From positions 1,076,001 through 1,140,000 of the forward strand of contig NZ_AP024480.1 in NCBI RefSeq assembly GCF_017347585.1: DNA of 64,000 nucleotides. The letters run 5' to 3'. Source of the stretch: Caldicellulosiruptor diazotrophicus (GTDB taxonomy: Bacteria > Bacillota > Thermoanaerobacteria > Caldicellulosiruptorales > Caldicellulosiruptoraceae). Numbering within the stretch: the stretch's first letter is position 1; each line of letters opens with the position of its first letter. The notes below the pieces were generated by a model. That model did not search any database and was not told the DNA's origin. It saw only the letters and a program-made list of their open reading frames with translations. Below are positions 45,706 through 53,562 of this stretch, in pieces. The position numbers and the translations under genes were made by a program.

Positions 45706-46683
45706 TTGGATATAGGAAAAATATCTGTAGAGATACTTAAGAAACATGTTTTTAGTAACTTAAAGTCCAGCAGGAACATCTTGTTACTTCCTAATATTGG
45801 GGAAGATTGTGCTGCTGTAGACATTGATGGAGAAATAGCTGTTCTTACGATGGATCCTATTACTGCTGGAAACAGTATGAGTGGTTTTTTATCAGTTATT
45901 GTTGCATGTAACGATTTGGCGGCAGCTGGAGCTCAGCCTGTTGGGATACTTACTACTGTGCTTCTTCCGCCTGGAAGTACTGAGGATGATTTTGCGTATA
46001 TATTATCTCAAATAAGAGATGCTTGCAATAAATTAAACATCCATCTCTTAGGTGGTCACAGTGAAGTGACAACTGCAGTTACAAGACCATTGATTGTTTC
46101 AACGGGCTTTGGAAAAGTTAAGAAAAATCTCCTTATTTCTACAGGAGGAGCAAAACCAGGAGATAAAATTGTTATTACAAAAACGATAGGTTTAGAAGGG
46201 ACTTTTATTCTATACAGCAAGTACAAAGAAAAGCTTAAAAATGTACTAAATAGTTATGAGGAAAAGGAAGTAGAAAGCTTTATAGAAAAATTAAGTGTTA
46301 TAGAGGAAGGGATGATAGCAAGAGAATATGCCTCAAGTATGCATGATATTACTGAAGGTGGACTTTTTGGAGCTATATATGAGGTATGCAGAGCATCTAA
46401 TAAAGGAGCGATTATATATGAAAATATGATAAATCTCAGTAATGCAGTTCAGAAAGTATGTGCTTTTTTTGATTTAAATCCATATAAGCTTATTTCAAGT
46501 GGAAGTATGCTAATTACGACAAACAGGGCAGATGAACTGGTAAAAAAACTTTTGGAAAATGGCATTGAATGCTGTATAGTAGGAGAAATTGTGGAAAATC
46601 AAAGTATAGAATTTATTTCTAAAAGTGGAGAGAGAATTTATATCAATGAGCTGCCGATAGATGAAATATATAAAGTTGTGTAG
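45706..46683 (+). CDS. PurM/HypE-like AIR-synthase-related protein
   Basis: A 325-residue member of the PurM/ThiL/HypE/SelD superfamily. The N-terminal half has NIGEDCAAVDIDGEIAVLTM, ITAGNSMSGFLSVIVACNDL, AAAGAQPVGILTTVLLPPG and LLGGHSEVTTAV. The C-terminal half has SMHDITEGGLFGAIYEVCRA and SSGSMLI. These motifs imply ATP-dependent chemistry on an acyl or carbonyl group. It is not the true PurM (encoded at 57165) and has no hyp, thi or sel gene near. The start TTG 45706 is 7 bases after AAAGGGGG. The substrate is unknown. Confidence 0.8.
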   Translation: MDIGKISVEILKKHVFSNLKSSRNILLLPNIGEDCAAVDIDGEIAVLTMDPITAGNSMSGFLSVIVACNDLAAAGAQPVGILTTVLLPPGSTEDDFAYILSQIRDACNKLNIHLLGGHSEVTTAVTRPLIVSTGFGKVKKNLLISTGGAKPGDKIVITKTIGLEGTFILYSKYKEKLKNVLNSYEEKEVESFIEKLSVIEEGMIAREYASSMHDITEGGLFGAIYEVCRASNKGAIIYENMINLSNAVQKVCAFFDLNPYKLISSGSMLITTNRADELVKKLLENGIECCIVGEIVENQSIEFISKSGERIYINELPIDEIYKVV

Positions 46684-46701
46684 AGGAGAGGTAGAAAGAG
46701 G

Positions 46702-47373
46702 ATGAAAATCCTTGTCATTGATGATGATATAAAGATATGTGAGGTAATAAAACTCTACTTAGAAAAAGAAGGGTTTGAGGTAGTAGTTGCTCACAATGGT
46801 ATGGATGGAATTGCTATGTTCAAAAATGAAATGCCCGACCTCGTAATATTGGACATTATGTTACCAAAAAAAGATGGATATGAAGTCTGTAGAGAAATCA
46901 GAAAAATTAGTAACATTCCAATTATAATGCTTACTGCAAAAGGCGAAACATTTGATAAGGTACTCGGATTAGAGCTGGGAGCAGATGATTATATTGTAAA
47001 ACCATTTGATCCCAAAGAGCTAATTGCACGAATAAAAGCGGTGCTTCGAAGAACACAGGGTGAAATAAATGATGAAAAGGTTGTTGTATATCCAAATCTG
47101 ACAGTAAATCTCACTACATATGAGGTGAAACTTGAAGATAAAGTAATAGATATGCCGCCGAAAGAGATTGAACTTTTGTATTTCTTAGCATCACATCCAA
47201 ACAAAGTATTTACAAGAGAACAGCTTCTTGACCATATATGGGGTTACAACTTTGTAGGTGATACTCGTACAGTTGATGTGCATATTAAAAGAATAAGAGA
47301 AAAGATAGAAAAAGACAAATATCCTTGGAAGATAAAGACTGTATGGGGTGTGGGTTATAAGTTTGAAATTTAG
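46702..47373 (+). CDS. OmpR-family response regulator
   Basis: A 223-residue regulator. The receiver domain has IDDDIKICEVIKLYLEKEGF, phospho-acceptor Asp51 (VILDIMLPKKDGYE) and IVKPFDPKEL. The winged-helix domain has PPKEIELLYFLASHPNKVFT and GDTRTVDVHIKRIREKIE. The ATG follows GAGGAGAGGTAGAAAGAGG. The kinase begins 23 bases after its stop and an HtrA protease gene follows, so an envelope-stress role like CssR or ResD is suggested but not proved. Confidence 0.9.
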   Translation: MKILVIDDDIKICEVIKLYLEKEGFEVVVAHNGMDGIAMFKNEMPDLVILDIMLPKKDGYEVCREIRKISNIPIIMLTAKGETFDKVLGLELGADDYIVKPFDPKELIARIKAVLRRTQGEINDEKVVVYPNLTVNLTTYEVKLEDKVIDMPPKEIELLYFLASHPNKVFTREQLLDHIWGYNFVGDTRTVDVHIKRIREKIEKDKYPWKIKTVWGVGYKFEI

Positions 47374-47396
47374 GCTTTGTTGAGGAAGTGAAAAAA

Positions 47397-48800
47397 TTGA
47401 AATCTATATATTTCAAGTTTGTGGTGATATATACAGTCATAATTGCAGTTGGATTTTTAATTTTTGGGACAGTGCTCAATAACCTTACGGAAAACTATTT
47501 TATTACTCAAAAACAGACTCAGCTTGTGCGTGAAGCTGAAAAGATTGCAACTGGCCTTGCACTTTGGTATATAACAGGCTTTTTAGAACAGGACAGATTA
47601 AGATTTGAGATTAGATTTTTGAGAGATTATTTAAATGCTTCAATTCTGCTGATTAATAAAAATGCAAATGTGATATTAAACTCTGATGAAAAGGTATATA
47701 TAGATGACCTGAGTTTGCAAAAAATAAGAGATAAAGTCTTTGGAGGGGAAATAGCAGTAAAAAAGCTTCTCATAGGAGATATGATAAAAAGAGAATATCT
47801 TGTGATAGGATATCCAGTAGTGATAAATAACCACGTTGTTTCGGGATTGCTTCTTATCACATCAACTGATGAAATAAGACAAACATTAAAGATATATAAC
47901 AGAATTATTTGGCTTATTACACTATTTGAAGTTTTAGTTGTTCTGATAATAACATATGCACTGACTCAAAGGATTATCACACCTATTAAAAAGCTTGCAC
48001 AGGCTTCAAGAAGAATAGCTGAAGGTGATTTTTCACAAAAAATTCCTATTCCAAACAACAGTGATGATGAAATTAGCGAACTTATTTCATCTTTTAATTA
48101 TATGACAGAAAAATTAGAAAATTTAGAAATGATGCGCAAAAGCTTTATTTCTAACGTGTCACATGAGCTCAGGTCTCCTCTTACCTCTATAAGAGGGTTT
48201 GTAGAAGGTATATTAGATAAGACTATTCCAGATGACAAAAAAGATTTTTATCTAACCCTTGTAAAAGAGGAAGTTATAAAACTTAATAACTTGATAAATC
48301 AACTTTTGGAATTGTCAAGGCTCGAGTGGGGGAAAATAAATCTTAACTTGAGCGAATTTAAGATTTATTCTGTAATTGTAGAGGAGCTAATTAAGTTTGA
48401 GAAAAGAATTGAAGAAAAAGAGATAGATGTAACTCTACAAGTTGATGAAGAGCTTATTGTCAAAGCAGATAAAGACTTGATAAGCAGGGTGGTGCATAAT
48501 CTTCTTGACAATGCTATAAAATATAACAAGGTTGGTGGAAAGATATATATATATTCAGAAGTAGTAAATGGTAAAGCTTATATAACAATACAAGATACAG
48601 GTATGGGCATTCCTGAAAAGCTCCAAAAGCTTATCTGGGAAAGGTTTTATAAAGTTGATGAATCAAGAAGTCTTGAAAATGGAGTTGGGTTAGGGCTTTC
48701 AATTGTAAAAGAGATTATAAAGCTCCATAAACAGAATATCTGGGTTGAAAGCGAGGAAGGTGTAGGTTCCAAGTTTACATTTACACTTGATTTAAAATAG
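47397..48800 (+). CDS. HAMP-containing membrane histidine kinase
   Basis: A kinase of about 467 residues: TM1 at about residues 6-26, an extracytoplasmic domain of about 130 residues, and TM2 near 165-185. A HAMP linker follows (RIITPIKKLAQASRRIAEGD), then HisKA with His near 256 (SNVSHELRSPLTS) and HATPase with NLLDNAIKYNKVGG, DTGMGIPE and GVGLGLSIVKEI. It pairs with the regulator upstream. TTG 47397 is 8 bases after GAGGAAG; a GTG at 47388 overlaps this site. The neighbouring htrA suggests it senses misfolded extracellular protein (inference). Confidence 0.9.
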   Translation: MKSIYFKFVVIYTVIIAVGFLIFGTVLNNLTENYFITQKQTQLVREAEKIATGLALWYITGFLEQDRLRFEIRFLRDYLNASILLINKNANVILNSDEKVYIDDLSLQKIRDKVFGGEIAVKKLLIGDMIKREYLVIGYPVVINNHVVSGLLLITSTDEIRQTLKIYNRIIWLITLFEVLVVLIITYALTQRIITPIKKLAQASRRIAEGDFSQKIPIPNNSDDEISELISSFNYMTEKLENLEMMRKSFISNVSHELRSPLTSIRGFVEGILDKTIPDDKKDFYLTLVKEEVIKLNNLINQLLELSRLEWGKINLNLSEFKIYSVIVEELIKFEKRIEEKEIDVTLQVDEELIVKADKDLISRVVHNLLDNAIKYNKVGGKIYIYSEVVNGKAYITIQDTGMGIPEKLQKLIWERFYKVDESRSLENGVGLGLSIVKEIIKLHKQNIWVESEEGVGSKFTFTLDLK

Positions 48801-48810
48801 TTTTTATTAT

Positions 48811-48837
48811 TTATTAACAATTCGTTAATAATTTTTT
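48811..48837 (+). promoter_or_regulatory. A+T-rich inverted repeat upstream of htrA
   Basis: TTATTAAC (48811-48818) and GTTAATAA (48824-48831) form a perfect 8-bp inverted repeat with a 5-base centre, followed by TTTTTT. It could be a weak terminator for the kinase gene or an operator for htrA. A -10-like TAGAAT lies at 48851. Confidence 0.4.
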
Positions 48838-48891
48838 CAAAAACAGAGGGTAGAATTATAAGTGAAAAAACAAAGTGAGAGGTGAAGCAAA

Positions 48892-50121
48892 ATGACAGAT
48901 AAATTTGATTTCGAAACCCCAAACTTTCAACCATCCTACAGTCCTATAAATTTTGAGATTCCTAAAACAATAAGAAAGAAAAGGTCAATAAAAGATTATA
49001 TATTTGCAGGGCTTGTAGGTGGTTTAATTGGCGCCATTTTAATGTCAATATTTTTTATGGCATATTTTGGTGTTAATTTTAACAATTTTAAAAATGATAT
49101 TAATTCTACGTTGAACAGTTTCAACTTGAATAATTCAACTGCCACAGAACCTATTACAAAGACAGTTATACTCAATTCAGGTAACAGTTCATTTGTAACA
49201 GATGTGGCGCAGAAGGTTGGTCCAGCTGTTGTTGGAATTAAAAACAAGGGAACAGCTTATAACTGGTGGACAGATGAGGAACAAGAAATCACTATAGGTG
49301 AAGGGTCTGGGGTTATAATTAGTAAAGATGGTTATGTTGTAACAAACAACCATGTAGTATCAGGTGCTAAGTCTGTCACTGTAATTTTATCAGGCGAAAA
49401 GGAAGTGCCAGCTACAATCATTGGAACTGACGCATTGAGTGACATAGCACTTTTGAAAATTGACTCCAAATATGTAAAGGCTGTTGCTCCTCTCGGGGAC
49501 TCCTCTAAGGTAAAAGTAGGAGAATTTGTAGTTGCAATAGGAAATCCTTTGGGACAAGAATTTGCAGGAACAGTTACATTTGGTGTTGTAAGTGCAGTTA
49601 ATAGGAAGCTTGATATGGGGAACGGCATTCAGATTCCTCTAATTCAAACTGATGCAGCAATAAACCCAGGTAACAGTGGTGGAGCCCTTGTAAATAGCAG
49701 TGGTGAGGTTATTGGTATTAACACTGCGAAAATTTCTCAAACAGGTGTTGAAGGAATGGGTTTTGCTATACCAATAAATTATGTGAAGCCGATTATAAAT
49801 GATTTGATGAAATATAAAAAGGTTTTAAGGCCGACCATAGGTATATCTGTAATGGAGTATTATGATAGATCTGGTAACGTTATGGGTATGTATATTTCAA
49901 AAGTTTATCCAGGCACAGGAGCAGCGAAAGCAGGTTTGAAAGAAGGAGATATAATTTTGCAGATAGATGGGAAGAAAGTTACTACATTTTCAGATATTCA
50001 ATCAATACTTTCAAATCACAAAATTGGTGACGTAATAACTATAAAAATTCTACGTGATGGACAGACAAAAGATTTCAAAGTAACCTTAGGTACACCTGTT
50101 GATACAACTACTAATGACTAG
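48892..50121 (+). CDS. htrA: HtrA/DegP-like membrane-anchored serine protease
   Basis: A 409-residue S1C protease. A cytoplasmic N-terminus of about 40 residues precedes one TM helix (about 41-65), so the protease lies outside the membrane. The catalytic triad is His154 (TNNHVVSGA), Asp184 (LSDIALLKID) and Ser262 (NPGNSGGALVN). One PDZ domain follows (about 310-400, YISKVYPGTGAAKAGLKEGD). It degrades damaged exported proteins. It follows the two-component genes in the same direction. The ATG follows GAGAGGTGAAGC. A clear terminator ends it. Confidence 0.94.
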   Translation: MTDKFDFETPNFQPSYSPINFEIPKTIRKKRSIKDYIFAGLVGGLIGAILMSIFFMAYFGVNFNNFKNDINSTLNSFNLNNSTATEPITKTVILNSGNSSFVTDVAQKVGPAVVGIKNKGTAYNWWTDEEQEITIGEGSGVIISKDGYVVTNNHVVSGAKSVTVILSGEKEVPATIIGTDALSDIALLKIDSKYVKAVAPLGDSSKVKVGEFVVAIGNPLGQEFAGTVTFGVVSAVNRKLDMGNGIQIPLIQTDAAINPGNSGGALVNSSGEVIGINTAKISQTGVEGMGFAIPINYVKPIINDLMKYKKVLRPTIGISVMEYYDRSGNVMGMYISKVYPGTGAAKAGLKEGDIILQIDGKKVTTFSDIQSILSNHKIGDVITIKILRDGQTKDFKVTLGTPVDTTTND

Positions 50122-50145
50122 AGTAAGTCTTGGGAACAATAAACA

Positions 50146-50186
50146 AGGTCACATCTTTTATAAAAGAGGTGTGACCTGTTTTTTTG
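50146..50186 (+). terminator. htrA terminator
   Basis: AGGTCACA (50146-50153) pairs with TGTGACCT (50170-50177), continued by TCTTTT with AAAAGA across a 2-base bulge. Seven T residues follow from 50179. Confidence 0.9.
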
Positions 50187-50243
50187 TGTATTATCATTCC
50201 GAATATTATTCTGAAATATTTTAATTTTGTTCACAATTAATTA

Positions 50244-50321
50244 TTGACATAAAGCCTTTTACTTTGATAATATGTACTTGTGAATATCAAACATTCGGAT
50301 ATAATATTTAAAAAATGTTCG
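50244..50321 (+). promoter_or_regulatory. purine permease promoter with PurR-box-like leader
   Basis: TTGACA at 50244-50249 and an extended -10, TGaTAATAT (50265-50273), are 18 bases apart. The leader has AACATTCGG (50290-50298) and AATGTTCG (50314-50321). Both contain the TTCG core of PurBox-like sites, and AACATT/AATGTT form an inverted repeat. No purine riboswitch is present. Regulation is inferred. Confidence 0.5.
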
Positions 50322-50339
50322 TAGAAAGGTGGTATATTT

Positions 50340-51728
50340 GTGTTAGAAAATATCTTTAAGATCAAAGAAAGAAGAACTGATGTAAAGACAGAGGTATTAG
50401 CGGGTTTTACTACATTTATCACAATGGCATACATAATATTTGTCAATCCTTCTATTCTCAGTACAACTGGACTTGATAAGCATTCTGTATTTTTTGCGAC
50501 ATGTATTGGTGCGGCAGTTGGAACACTTATAATGGCACTCTATGCTAATCTTCCATTTGCACTGGCACCTGGGATGGGTCTTAACGCCTTTTTTACCTAC
50601 ACAGTATGCCTTCAAATGAAATATACTCCACAGCAGGCATTAGCAGCAGTATTTATATCAGGTATTATATTTGTTATTATTACGGCAGTTGGTCTCAGAC
50701 AGGCTATAGTTCGTTCAATTCCTCAATCTTTGAAACACGCTATGACAGCTGGTATTGGACTTTTTATAGCTTTTATTGGATTTATAAATAGTGGAATAGT
50801 AGTAATTGACTCAAGTTCTAAGCTTCCCAAGTTTGGCGATTTTACATCTGCTTTCAAGTCTTTAACGAATAATCCTGATATAAACTCGGCAATAATATCT
50901 TCTCGTGGTGCAATTGTTGCTCTCGTAGGACTTTTGATTATAGGAATTTTAATTTCCAAAAGAGTAAAAGGTGCAATTATTATTGGAATAATTGTAACAA
51001 CTATAATAAGTTTTCCCTTAAAAATTGTAGATTTGTCAAAATTTAAATTTTCGATGGAAGCATTTAAAGTTTCTGCATTTAACTTTGATTTTTCAGGACT
51101 ATTTGCAGCACATGGTCAAGGAGGCAGCATAGGTGCGGTTCTTCTTAGTCTTTTTGCGGTGATATTAACATTTACTCTTATAGACATGTTTGATAGTATA
51201 GGAACCTTTGTAGGTCTTGCTGATAAGGCTGGGATGCTTGATGAAAAAGGAGATATTTCAAATATGGACAGGGCATTGATGTCTGACGCAGTTGCAACAA
51301 TTATTGGGTCTATCTTTGGAACATCCACAGTTACAACTTATATCGAAAGTGCAGCTGGTATAGAAGAGGGTGGAAGAACAGGTCTCACGTCATTGGTCAC
51401 AGGTATTTTGTTTATCCTTGCATTGGTGATTGCGCCGTTTATAGGGCTTGTGCCATCCCAGGCAACTGCACCAGCGTTGATTGCTGTTGGTGTTATGATG
51501 ATAAGCTCTATCAAAAAGATTGATTTTAATGATTTCGAAGAAGCTCTTCCAGCATTTTTGACAATTGTAATTATGCCGTTTACTTACAGCATCGCAAATG
51601 GTATCTCAGCAGGTATTATATTCTATGTTCTGGTTAAACTTTTAAGAGGAAAAGCAAAAGAAGTTCATCCAATAACATATATTCTTGCTATACTCTTCAT
51701 TTTAAGATTTATAATTATCGCACACTAA
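50340..51728 (+). CDS. NCS2-family purine permease (AzgA/PbuG-like)
   Basis: A 462-residue transporter with about 12-14 TM helices. It has the N-terminal RTDVKTEVLAGFTTFITMAY, IIFVNPSIL, the substrate-site regions APGMGLNAFFTYTV and FIDMFDSIGTFVGLADKAGM (read here as TLIDMFDSIGTFVGLAD), and GTSTVTTYIESAAGIEEGGR. This subgroup imports hypoxanthine, guanine or adenine. The start GTG 50340 follows GAAAGGTGG. It lies upstream of the purine operon but has its own promoter and terminator, so salvage and synthesis can be controlled separately. Confidence 0.92.
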   Translation: MLENIFKIKERRTDVKTEVLAGFTTFITMAYIIFVNPSILSTTGLDKHSVFFATCIGAAVGTLIMALYANLPFALAPGMGLNAFFTYTVCLQMKYTPQQALAAVFISGIIFVIITAVGLRQAIVRSIPQSLKHAMTAGIGLFIAFIGFINSGIVVIDSSSKLPKFGDFTSAFKSLTNNPDINSAIISSRGAIVALVGLLIIGILISKRVKGAIIIGIIVTTIISFPLKIVDLSKFKFSMEAFKVSAFNFDFSGLFAAHGQGGSIGAVLLSLFAVILTFTLIDMFDSIGTFVGLADKAGMLDEKGDISNMDRALMSDAVATIIGSIFGTSTVTTYIESAAGIEEGGRTGLTSLVTGILFILALVIAPFIGLVPSQATAPALIAVGVMMISSIKKIDFNDFEEALPAFLTIVIMPFTYSIANGISAGIIFYVLVKLLRGKAKEVHPITYILAILFILRFIIIAH

Positions 51729-51733
51729 AAGAA

Positions 51734-51765
51734 AAAGGGGAGCATACAGATTGCTCCCCTTTAAA
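51734..51765 (+). terminator. terminator after purine permease gene
   Basis: A perfect 11-bp stem (51734-51744 with 51752-51762) with a 7-base loop. The T-run is short and followed by A residues, so efficiency may be moderate. Confidence 0.65.
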
Positions 51766-51847
51766 AATCCAGGAATTGCATAAATATACATTACTACTTT
51801 TCAAATAAAGTTTTAAGATTTAAAATATCAATCAGGAGGCTTTTAAT

Positions 51848-52567
51848 ATGAGTTATGTTATTACAAATCTTCTATATGAAGGTAAAGCAAAAAAAGTTTA
51901 TGAAACTGAAAACCCAGAGGTTGTTGTAATTGAGTACAAAGATGATGCAACAGCTTTTGACGGAGCAAAAAAAGGTATAATTAATAATAAAGGAATTGTT
52001 AACAACTTAGTGTCAAACCATTTCTTTAAAATATTAGAGTCCAACAAAATTCCTACCCACTTTATTGAACAGATTGATGAGAGAAAAACAGCTGTTAAAA
52101 AGGTACGAATAATTCCAGTTGAGGTTATTGTGAGAAATATAGCTGCAGGTTCTCTATGCAAAAGACTGGGACTTGAGGAAGGATCAATTTTGAAAAGACC
52201 CATCTTAGAGTTCTGTTATAAAAATGATGTTCTTCACGACCCACAGGTAAATCAATACCATATTTTAGCTTTGGAACTTGCAACCGAGGATGAGATAAAA
52301 AAGATTGAAGAGTATTCTTTTAAAATTAACGATGTGCTCAGAAATTATCTAAAACAAGTTAACATTGACCTTATTGACTTTAAACTTGAGTTTGGTAGGT
52401 ATAAGGGAGATATAATCTTGGCTGATGAGATTTCTCCAGACACTTGTAGGTTCTGGGATACTACAACTAAGGAAAAACTGGATAAGGACAGATTTAGAAG
52501 AGACCTTGGAAATGTTGAAGAGGCATATATGGAAATATTAAAAAGGCTTAGCTTGAACAAAAAGTAA
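51848..52567 (+). CDS. purC: SAICAR synthetase
   Basis: A 239-residue enzyme joining CAIR and aspartate. The ATP-binding N-terminus [37 protein letters not shown], and [20 protein letters not shown] with the conserved end SPDTCRFWD are all present. It is the first gene of the purine operon here; purE, purK and purB are not adjacent. The ATG follows CAGGAGG. Confidence 0.97.
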   Translation: MSYVITNLLYEGKAKKVYETENPEVVVIEYKDDATAFDGAKKGIINNKGIVNNLVSNHFFKILESNKIPTHFIEQIDERKTAVKKVRIIPVEVIVRNIAAGSLCKRLGLEEGSILKRPILEFCYKNDVLHDPQVNQYHILALELATEDEIKKIEEYSFKINDVLRNYLKQVNIDLIDFKLEFGRYKGDIILADEISPDTCRFWDTTTKEKLDKDRFRRDLGNVEEAYMEILKRLSLNKK

Positions 52568-52605
52568 ATAAGTACGAAAATATTTACTTGAAAGGAGAAA
52601 TAGAA

Positions 52606-52854
52606 ATGCTCAAAGCAGAAATCTTTGTATATTTAAAAAAATCAATTTCAGATCCACCAGGTATTGCTGTGTTAAATTCTTTAAGGAGCTTGGGATTTAA
52701 TAATGTAGAAAAAGTCAGAATGGGAAAGTATATTGTGGTATATTTGAACGAAACAGATATTGAAAAAGCAAAACAGCAGGTAAAGCTTATGTGTGAAAAG
52801 CTTTTATGCAACCCTGTCATGGAAGAGTACAAGTTTAATATTTCGGAGGAGTAA
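52606..52854 (+). CDS. purS: FGAM synthase subunit PurS
   Basis: An 82-residue protein that bridges PurL and PurQ. It contains the family core VYLKKSISDPPGIAVLNSL, VRMGKYIVVYL and LLCNPVMEEYKFNI. ATG 52606 follows AAAGGAG (52591-52597); an in-frame TTG at 52588 precedes this site. It ends 3 bases before purQ. Confidence 0.95.
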   Translation: MLKAEIFVYLKKSISDPPGIAVLNSLRSLGFNNVEKVRMGKYIVVYLNETDIEKAKQQVKLMCEKLLCNPVMEEYKFNISEE

Positions 52855-52857
52855 GAG

Positions 52858-53556
52858 ATGAAGTTTGGCGTTGTAGTATTTCCGGGTTCTAACTGTGATG
52901 GCGATTGTTACCATGTCATTAAAGATGTAATAAATGAGGATGTCGAGTATATCTGGCATGACAGTGATGAAAAATTAACGGGGTTTGACTGTATAATCTT
53001 GCCTGGCGGATTTTCGTATGGGGATTATTTGAGAGCTGGAGCAATAGCAAGGTTTTCAAAAGTATTGCCAAGGATAGAGGAATTTGCGCACAATGGAGGA
53101 CTAGTGATAGGGATATGTAATGGGTTTCAGATACTTACTGAGAGTCATCTTCTGCCAGGTGCGCTGATAAGAAACAAAAACCTTAAGTTTATTTGCAGCG
53201 ACCAGTATGTAAAAGTAGTAAATAACAATACTCCTTTTACTAATCTTTACAAAGAAGGAGAAATAATAAACCTGCCTATTGCCCATGGCGAGGGTAACTA
53301 TGTAGTGGATGTAGAAACATTAAAACAAATGATTCAAAATCAACAAGTTATCTTGCAGTATTGTGATAAATATGGAAATGTCAGCGATGAAACAAATCCC
53401 AATGGTTCTGTTCTAAACATAGCAGGTATATGTAACAAGGAAAAAAATGTTTTTGGACTCATGCCTCATCCTGAAAGAAGCAGTGAGAAAATTCTTGGTT
53501 GTGAAGATGGTAAAAAAGTGTTTTTAAGCATTGTCAATTATTTGAAATCGAGGTGA
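52858..53556 (+). CDS. purQ: FGAM synthase glutaminase subunit
   Basis: A 232-residue class I amidotransferase. The N-terminus is [19 protein letters not shown], the nucleophile Cys is in [13 protein letters not shown], and the His-Glu pair is in MPHPERSSE. It supplies ammonia to PurL. The ATG at 52858 follows GGAGGAGTAAG, formed by the purS end. Confidence 0.97.
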   Translation: MKFGVVVFPGSNCDGDCYHVIKDVINEDVEYIWHDSDEKLTGFDCIILPGGFSYGDYLRAGAIARFSKVLPRIEEFAHNGGLVIGICNGFQILTESHLLPGALIRNKNLKFICSDQYVKVVNNNTPFTNLYKEGEIINLPIAHGEGNYVVDVETLKQMIQNQQVILQYCDKYGNVSDETNPNGSVLNIAGICNKEKNVFGLMPHPERSSEKILGCEDGKKVFLSIVNYLKSR

Positions 53557-53562
53557 TAAATT

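Noticed and set aside
50273-50340. guanine or adenine riboswitch upstream of the purine permease
   Set aside because: The conserved three-way-junction sequence of that class is absent from the leader.
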